NCBI GenBank assembly: GCA_018663485.1
Contig: JABJQI010000232.1
Span: 1-5,289, forward strand
From: Opitutia bacterium
Lineage (GTDB): Bacteria; Verrucomicrobiota; Verrucomicrobiia; Opitutales; Coraliomargaritaceae
DNA length: 5,289 bases
Reading direction: 5' to 3'
Part shown: positions 1 through 5,289 of the stretch, one piece after another
Layout: each line of letters begins with the position of its first letter
How positions within the stretch are numbered: position 1 is the stretch's first letter
Translations under genes and position numbers: made by a program
The notes under the pieces: model-generated
What the model was told of the DNA's origin: nothing
What the model saw: the letters and a program-made list of their open reading frames with translations, nothing else
Databases searched by the model: none

Positions 1-1428
1 CTTATCGACCTCACCGCTCTGCTTATATAATCGTGCAAGCTGTACCGCGATCGGTTTTTCAAACAGGACAAAAGCAGGTTCGTCCAAATACGCTTCAGCC
101 ATCTCAACCGCCTCCGCCTTGTAACCACACTCCAAGCCTTGCATGATCGCTGCATAGCGAAACTGCTCCACCTGTGCATGTTGCGGATAATCCTCAATCA
201 ATCGGCGAAACCCAAAATATGCCTCATAGGTGCGCCCCATCAGGCGTAGCACACGCGCCTGTCGCCAGCGTAAATTAGCAGTGTATTTCGGAGCCCCTGC
301 CAGCAATGCTCGTTGCTCCCGCAATTGATCGCGCTCGACGACCAACGCCGATTTCTTGAATGCGATATACTGTCGCTTGAACAGCCGCTCTTCTAGCTCG
401 ATCAATCGATCTTCGACCACGAACAACAACTGCTCCACTGGCAGCACCATCGAGAATAACAGCCCGGCCTCTAAATATTGCTCCTCCTCTTCAAAGCGAT
501 CGCCGACACTGAGTAGTCTGAGGTTAATCCCAAGATCATAACGAAAACCGCGGTCTGCGTTGATCTCCGCCACGAGCGCCATGAGATCATTCAAATCACT
601 GGTCACGAGTGCACGGTCAAACAATGCATTCAAACAGAACAATCGAATCTCCGAACTATACGTCGGCTCAAGGCACTGCCGCAAGATCGCTTGAATGTCC
701 GCATCACGCTCGGCAGCCGCAGCGGCAACGACCAAGCGATTGAGCAAACCAAGCAAATCATCTGCAACGATTTGCTGATTATAAATACCAAACACATCCT
801 GATAGCGACTGACCGCACCGTCCCACTGCTCGACACCATAGAGGCAATCCGCCCAATTGAACATCGCCAGCAGATGCCGCTCATCCGACAAAAAGTTTTT
901 CACAAACTCATCCCAATACGGGATCGCTTCGCTTAAATGCGCCGCATCTCCAGACGCTTGAAACCACTTCATGTGAGCGAGGCCCAACATAAATATATTC
1001 TCACGATAGATGGCTAAATACTCAGCGCTCGCAGCGCCCGACAGGCGCCCACGAATCTCGATCATATACGGAATCGCTTGATCTGGGTGTGCTTGCAACG
1101 CTGCCTGCGCCCGTTGCCCCAGTGTCGGCAAATCCAAATCTGGAAACGCCTGCACCTGTGCCTCTGCGCGGAGCATTGAAGCTGGCGAGCAGGCCAAACA
1201 AAGCGTCAGCCAAACAACACAGCCAGCAATGCCCCTAGAGACCAGCCCCGAGACATATTCCTGGAGGGTTCCGAGCCGCAGGCGACATGACCACAAGAAA
1301 ACAACGCTCCGTCGTTTCCACACGCCTGTCCTGCACAATGACAACGACTGAGCGTTGCCCTCCACAAAAAATGAAGTAAGCTTCGGGGAATCAGCCTCAT
1401 CGCCAATGGATGCACCACTAGTTCGCAT
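1..1428 (-). CDS. Exported TPR-like helical repeat protein (3' end outside the window)
   Basis: No specific function is recognised. The frame is open from ATG 1428 to the left edge, giving 476 codons without a stop. From about residue 89 the product is almost entirely amphipathic helix with TPR-like spacing of small and aromatic residues. Examples are around 136-205 (helices with AHMKWF, IPYWDEF, NWADCLYG) and 382-476 (RVLRLMGRTYEA, RLIEDYP, RYAAIMQG, AEAVEMAEAYL), the latter resembling repeats of envelope TPR proteins. A highly charged helix at about 337-376 could be a coiled coil. A hydrophobic segment at 66-80 followed by SPASMLRA-EAQ looks like a signal peptide with cleavage near residue 88, so an envelope location and protein-protein scaffolding are inferred. 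The ATG was chosen because AGGAG lies four bases upstream and it overlaps the amylase stop by 11 bases, as in an operon. Residues 1-65, however, are Ser/Arg/Cys-rich, use several AGG, CGA and CGG codons and precede the signal peptide, which is unusual. The true start may lie further in, near 1256 or 1245. Confidence 0.8.
   Translation of the reverse strand, partial: MRTSGASIGDEADSPKLTSFFVEGNAQSLSLCRTGVWKRRSVVFLWSCRLRLGTLQEYVSGLVSRGIAGCVVWLTLCLACSPASMLRAEAQVQAFPDLDLPTLGQRAQAALQAHPDQAIPYMIEIRGRLSGAASAEYLAIYRENIFMLGLAHMKWFQASGDAAHLSEAIPYWDEFVKNFLSDERHLLAMFNWADCLYGVEQWDGAVSRYQDVFGIYNQQIVADDLLGLLNRLVVAAAAAERDADIQAILRQCLEPTYSSEIRLFCLNALFDRALVTSDLNDLMALVAEINADRGFRYDLGINLRLLSVGDRFEEEEQYLEAGLLFSMVLPVEQLLFVVEDRLIELEERLFKRQYIAFKKSALVVERDQLREQRALLAGAPKYTANLRWRQARVLRLMGRTYEAYFGFRRLIEDYPQHAQVEQFRYAAIMQGLECGYKAEAVEMAEAYLDEPAFVLFEKPIAVQLARLYKQSGEVDK
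1302..1357 (-). repeat. Inverted repeat with 15-base arms (possible RNA hairpin)
   Basis: The arms 1302-1316 and 1343-1357 are reverse complements at 14 of 15 positions, separated by 26 bases. In minus-strand RNA the stem starts CAACGCTC and ends GAGCGTTG, and it is followed by UUUUC. Each arm is also an imperfect small palindrome (CAACG...CGTTG in the 1343-1357 arm and its next base; AACG...CGTT in the other), so alternative folds exist. It lies 60 to 115 bases past the amylase stop, inside the doubtful N-terminal extension of the TPR-like gene. It could be a weak terminator or attenuator between the two genes, or an mRNA-stabilising hairpin. The U-tract is short and the loop long for a classical intrinsic terminator. 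Confidence 0.5.
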
Positions 1429-4400
1429 GCGACTCCTGACTATTCGTAAAGACGGCCGATGACATCGCGCCAAGCGTTACAGAGACTCGCCCATTGCGCA
1501 CTGTAATTTTAGCACCCTTCAACACGTCAGAAAGCGTCGCGTCACTAATTTCAGGATCGAGTTCGAGTTCAAACGTAGCCGACTGCTCCGAACGGTTAAA
1601 CAGTACCAAAGCACGATCATCTGCATAGGCTCGCACATACGCATAGCGATTCGCATCGGCGACCAAAACACGACGACTGCCCAGATACAGCGACGGATGC
1701 GTGCGGCGCGCATGCGCCAACTTTGAGAAATGCTCTCGCACCTTTGCTTCGGCTGACGAGACATCATCACCAAAACGCATCATACGCCGATTATCTGGAT
1801 CACCCGCTCCAGTCATGCCTATTTCATCGCCATAATAAATCATCGGCACACCATCGATCGTCAGCAAAAACGTCATCGCCTGCTTTAATTTTTCATAGGC
1901 CGCCACATCATCGACTTTTAACTGGCGACTCCAGCCGACTTCTTCTTCATCAGCCTCGTCCGGGTCAGGCAAGTCACCATCGGCATACGCCATGAAGCGC
2001 GGCTTATCATGATTACCAAGCAGAGCCGACATACGGACACTGCGACCATACACTTCCTCGGACTGACGCAGCGCCGCTTCGAGTTGAACAAAGTCGCCCT
2101 GCCCCTGTGCAAAGCACGGCACCAGCACATCGTAGAGCGGAAAGTCGAACTGACCATCGAGCATATTACCACCAACAAAATCAGAGATCACATGACGGTT
2201 TTGAAACGTCTCACCGACGAAATAATGATTCGCCTCAGGAAATTGATCGCGCATGCGTGTGCGGAAGCGCCACCAGAAATCAGGGCGAATATGTTTCACC
2301 GCATCGAGACGGTAGCCATCCAAATTATACGCCCTCATCCAATGCACCGCATCTTCTAGCAAGAACTCAACCGTCTCAGGATTTCGAAAATCGAACGCAG
2401 GCAAAAACGGCTCAAACCATGTAGTGTATGGGTTATCATTCCAGCGGCGTAAATTACGTGAACCATCGCTTAACTTTAATTGCCCAAACAGTTCTGGGTG
2501 CTCGGCACGGATCGCGCTGTCTTGGTGCACATGCTTCAACACGAAATCAGCCAACACCTTCATGTCTTGACCATGCACCTCACGCACGAGTTCTTTAAGC
2601 GCAGATTCACCACCGAAACGTGCCTCCACGCCGTAACGCTCAATCGGCCAGTAACCGTGGTAGCCAGTGTAGGAGCGAAACGGCTCCAGATACTCAACCC
2701 ACGCGTCTGAGGGATTTTGATTCAAAGGCGCGAGCCAAATCACATTTACACCGAGGTCTTCAAAATAGCCCGATTCCATTTTTTGAGTGATGCCCTCAAA
2801 GTCGCCGCCGTGGTAGTTCGCAGCTGGCAATACTTTAGGGTCATCGACGGACAGGTTGTTCACTGGATTGCCATCATTAAAACGATCTGTAAATGCGTAG
2901 TAGATAATATCATCCTGCCAAATATCTTCACTCGGTTCACCGGCATAGGTGATCGCAGGCAACCCGACCTTGCCATCGACATCCTCGACCAACACTCGAA
3001 GCATCTCACCTGAAATCGCCGCAGGTAACTCGACGCGCACCATCGCACCGTCGATTGTCGCGGGCAGGCGCACCACTCCACCGGACTTCGGTAGTGCCTC
3101 GGCAATCACCGTGCGCAGTGCTTTGTCCGACTGTAAGGTCAGCGTCGCGGCATCGATCGAACTGACAAACAGCGTGGGCGCAGCGGACGTGGCCGAGCCG
3201 CCACCGATCGTCACCACACTATTAAAACCGCCATGACCGTCTGCTTCACGATCAGAGTTAGCAGGATCAGTTTCCCAACGGCCATCAATCACATATTTAT
3301 ACAACACACGACCTGCTGGATACGCACCCGAGCGCGCCCAGCCACCCTCGATACGTTGCAGCGGATCAGCGGATGCATTCCATTGATTCAACTCGCCGAC
3401 CATCGCGACCGACGCAGCATCTTCATAGCCTTGCAAACGAAACGTATGCATCGGCACTGAATCGATTACCAGCGGCAGGCTGCTTTCGAGCGTGCGGCCT
3501 TGACTGCTCAAAGGTTCTAGGCCCAGCCGCACAGCATGCAAGCCCGAGGCGGCAACATCTGTCGACACAATCAAGCGATGATTAAGTCGATCAATCGACA
3601 CGCTGATTCCATCGCCGCCAGTCGCCGCAAAGCGATGCGTCGCACCGGGATTTCCAAAACGACGCAGATCGAGCGATACAGACTCACCCGCACGCAGGCG
3701 AGTGACTGGCGGCGCACCTAGAAATACCTGCCCTGCATCCACTCTGGGGCTCTCTTGTATGCCCTCACTCAGCGAATCTGCAGTCTGAATCTCCCAGTAA
3801 TAGGACGCGAGTGGTGCGAGTTGATCCAAATAAATCCCTTCGCGCAGCGCCTCCGACACCCGAATCGCTCGTACGGGTTGACCGTCGAGTGCCAGTTGAT
3901 CTTTCAACACCAACCACTCGTCCGTCGTCTCAGTTAGGCCGAGCGCTGCAACAGCCGCTTCTGGCAACCGCACACGCACATGCCGCAGTGTGGCACTGGG
4001 GTGAAAGTTACTCGTCACCAAATAGCTCGAATCCTGACGTCGATCACTGCGCACATAGGCATGCAGCCAATGCCCCGAAGGTCCCACGTCGGCCACTTTG
4101 CCGAAATATGGATTCGCCTGATTTGCCGCATTGAGCGGAATCGACACACCCGATGCAAAAGCAGGCTCACCGACTAAATGCATCAAGCGCACATACCAGG
4201 CGCGCAACGCACGTTGAGCGTCCGAAAGCCCCGCACCGTCTGCCGCGCCGTCGTTCCACCATTTGTTCAATTCAGGCAGCGACCAGTAGTCGAAAATACT
4301 CGTGCGTTGATCGTCACCACCAAAGCCTTCGCGGCCCAAGCCTGGTTCGCCGACTTCCTGGCCATGATAAACCATTACAGGGCCACGCGAGAGACCAAAC

Positions 4401-5289
4401 AATGTCGCCGATACAGGACGGCCAACTTCCATGCCTTGCGCGCCCCATGTTTCGGGATGTGCTAAACGAATCTCGTCATGGTTCTCAGCATAGCGCACCG
4501 CACAGTCGAAGAAGAACCCGCCGAGCTCAGACTCCACCGCATCCAAATCATTCGCCCAGAGCTCACCTGCAGTCAAATGCTCCAAAGTATCGTACCCAGG
4601 ATCATCATACACCGCGTGAAATCCGGCATCAAGCAAAGTAAGCATCACACTATCGTTCTCACGGATCGCGGGATCTCGGCTCGGCACTTTCGCCGGATCA
4701 TCATTATATGCTTCTGCATAAAAGAACACGTCAGGCGCACGCGTCTGCGCACGATGGATCATCCACTTCCAAAATTCAGGTGGCACCATATGCGCCATAT
4801 CCACGCGAAAGCCATCCACGCCCAGCTCTTGCCAATACGCGATAATCGCATCCATCTTCTGCCATGTATCAGGCACTCGTTTACGCGGGCTGATCGCACT
4901 TGGATAATCCGGCGCACGATCTCGATTCAAGAAATCGAAGCCGTAATTTAATTTCACGGTTTCATACCAGTCACCATTCGACGGGCGCCAGCTCGCCACG
5001 TTATTGCCTGTCACGCGCCCATGCACACGCTCTGGGCCGAAATAGCCATCCGCATTGCCCACCAACCGCGCGGTCTCATTGATAATCTTGCCAGTGTGGC
5101 GATCGACCGTCGGTAAACGCAACGGCCCACTGCCCTCGGCGACTTCAGGCGTGAGATAGAAAAAGTTGTTGTCCGGATCAAAATATACTCCGGTGCGATC
5201 CTTGTTACCAAACACCAGATCGGGGCGAATATCCGACTCGTAGCTGCGCGCTACGTGATTTGGCACAAAGTCGATCACCACCGACAAGC
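1418..5289 (-). CDS. Multidomain alpha-amylase with two GH13 catalytic units and an internal CBM48-like module (5' end outside the window)
   Basis: Predicted to hydrolyse or transglycosylate alpha-1,4-glucans (starch, glycogen, maltodextrin). The frame is open at the right edge and begins inside GH13 region I, so the TTG at 5287 is an internal Leu. Residues below count from that codon. Unit 1 (about 1-390) shows DFVPNH (6-11), GFRVDMAH with nucleophile D163, YAEAY with acid/base E192 and ENHDE with stabiliser D271. A beta domain follows to about 500, then an Ig-like module (about 520-612). A CBM48/AMPK-type module spans about 613-695, with likely ligand residues W636, K664, W671 and N689, and a beta-rich linker follows (about 704-782). 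Unit 2 (about 788-1205) shows DRFNDGN (801-807), HGYWP (877-881), DFVLKH (914-919), GYRLDAVKH with D995, VGET with E1026 and GNHD with D1094. A last beta domain ends at a TAG stop. Oddities are the Lys at 918, where GH13 enzymes normally have Asn, and an acidic run at 1108-1116. Each catalytic domain looks full-length apart from the missing start of unit 1. Family assignment is firm, but linkage specificity and subfamily cannot be told from sequence alone. Export is inferred from the modular build, since no signal peptide is in view. Confidence 0.9.
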   Translation of the reverse strand, partial: LSVVIDFVPNHVARSYESDIRPDLVFGNKDRTGVYFDPDNNFFYLTPEVAEGSGPLRLPTVDRHTGKIINETARLVGNADGYFGPERVHGRVTGNNVASWRPSNGDWYETVKLNYGFDFLNRDRAPDYPSAISPRKRVPDTWQKMDAIIAYWQELGVDGFRVDMAHMVPPEFWKWMIHRAQTRAPDVFFYAEAYNDDPAKVPSRDPAIRENDSVMLTLLDAGFHAVYDDPGYDTLEHLTAGELWANDLDAVESELGGFFFDCAVRYAENHDEIRLAHPETWGAQGMEVGRPVSATLFGLSRGPVMVYHGQEVGEPGLGREGFGGDDQRTSIFDYWSLPELNKWWNDGAADGAGLSDAQRALRAWYVRLMHLVGEPAFASGVSIPLNAANQANPYFGKVADVGPSGHWLHAYVRSDRRQDSSYLVTSNFHPSATLRHVRVRLPEAAVAALGLTETTDEWLVLKDQLALDGQPVRAIRVSEALREGIYLDQLAPLASYYWEIQTADSLSEGIQESPRVDAGQVFLGAPPVTRLRAGESVSLDLRRFGNPGATHRFAATGGDGISVSIDRLNHRLIVSTDVAASGLHAVRLGLEPLSSQGRTLESSLPLVIDSVPMHTFRLQGYEDAASVAMVGELNQWNASADPLQRIEGGWARSGAYPAGRVLYKYVIDGRWETDPANSDREADGHGGFNSVVTIGGGSATSAAPTLFVSSIDAATLTLQSDKALRTVIAEALPKSGGVVRLPATIDGAMVRVELPAAISGEMLRVLVEDVDGKVGLPAITYAGEPSEDIWQDDIIYYAFTDRFNDGNPVNNLSVDDPKVLPAANYHGGDFEGITQKMESGYFEDLGVNVIWLAPLNQNPSDAWVEYLEPFRSYTGYHGYWPIERYGVEARFGGESALKELVREVHGQDMKVLADFVLKHVHQDSAIRAEHPELFGQLKLSDGSRNLRRWNDNPYTTWFEPFLPAFDFRNPETVEFLLEDAVHWMRAYNLDGYRLDAVKHIRPDFWWRFRTRMRDQFPEANHYFVGETFQNRHVISDFVGGNMLDGQFDFPLYDVLVPCFAQGQGDFVQLEAALRQSEEVYGRSVRMSALLGNHDKPRFMAYADGDLPDPDEADEEEVGWSRQLKVDDVAAYEKLKQAMTFLLTIDGVPMIYYGDEIGMTGAGDPDNRRMMRFGDDVSSAEAKVREHFSKLAHARRTHPSLYLGSRRVLVADANRYAYVRAYADDRALVLFNRSEQSATFELELDPEISDATLSDVLKGAKITVRNGRVSVTLGAMSSAVFTNSQESHAN
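1433..1437 (-). promoter_or_regulatory. Shine-Dalgarno-like AGGAG for the TPR-like gene
   Basis: On the minus strand AGGAG is followed by TCGC and then the ATG at 1428-1426. The spacing of four bases is slightly short but workable. The site lies within the last codons of the amylase gene, so ribosomes ending the amylase at TAG 1420-1418 would finish directly over this start. That is compatible with translational coupling. It is the best argument for the 1428 start, against the odd composition of the resulting N-terminus. Confidence 0.45.

Noticed and set aside
356..936. Plus-strand and other-frame small open frames in the left part (356-541, 630-884, 691-936)
   Set aside because: All lie over the continuous TPR-like frame, and none has recognisable motifs or a convincing ribosome binding site.
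1022..1213. Minus-strand frame of 63 codons beginning MADALFGLLASF
   Set aside because: It lies out of frame over the well-supported TPR-like reading frame. Low-complexity Gly/Ala/Arg composition indicates a shadow.
1302..1357. Integron attC recombination site
   Set aside because: The outer ends do not fit the RYYYAAC/GTTRRRY core pair, and there is no integrase or cassette array.
1206..1418. Minus-strand frame of 70 codons starting with GTG at 1418
   Set aside because: It overlaps the TPR-like frame and has no recognisable domain. Only its last part from ATG 1256 looks like a signal peptide, and this is treated as part of the start problem rather than as a separate gene.
4153..4951. Overlapping plus-strand open frames of about 160 codons (4153-4641 and 4478-4951)
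   Set aside because: They are antisense to the highly conserved first GH13 domain. Their products are rich in Arg, His and Ser with no recognisable motif, as expected for shadow frames.
5285..5287. TTG as the start codon of the amylase gene
   Set aside because: The following residues are the middle of GH13 conserved region I, so strands before it must be encoded beyond the window. The frame is open to the edge.

Overview
The window holds two minus-strand genes, both running off an edge, arranged head to tail with an 11-base overlap. They cover almost every base. Reading along the minus strand, the first (5289 to 1418) is the 3' part of a very large carbohydrate-active enzyme gene. The second (1428 to 1) is the 5' part of a gene for an exported, all-helical TPR-like protein. 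No tRNA, rRNA, mobile element, CRISPR array or integron structure was seen.

The large protein (1289 residues visible, true N-terminus missing) has two alpha-amylase (GH13) units joined by beta-sandwich modules. In order these are: a first (beta/alpha)8 catalytic domain that enters the window at conserved region I, its C-terminal beta domain, an Ig-like module, a CBM48/AMPK-type glycogen- or starch-binding module, another beta-rich linker, a complete second GH13 domain and a final beta domain. Both units keep the Asp nucleophile, Glu acid/base and Asp transition-state stabiliser. The second carries Lys instead of the usual Asn just before the region I His. The protein should act on alpha-1,4-glucans such as starch or glycogen, probably outside the cytoplasm, although the signal peptide region is not in view.

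The second gene has an ATG with a Shine-Dalgarno-like AGGAG lying inside the last codons of the amylase gene, so the two may be co-transcribed and translationally coupled. Its first ~60 codons look unlike the rest: a hydrophobic signal-peptide-like stretch begins only near residue 66, and a 15-base inverted repeat sits inside the extension. The start is therefore uncertain. The region may really be a short intergenic segment with a hairpin, followed by a start that is non-canonical or hidden by a one-base error.

The organism is a bacterium of moderate GC content (roughly half). The amylase architecture and the exported TPR protein would suit a polysaccharide-degrading, possibly aquatic Gram-negative lineage such as Verrucomicrobiota (Opitutae). 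This is a weak inference from general resemblance, with no marker gene to confirm it.
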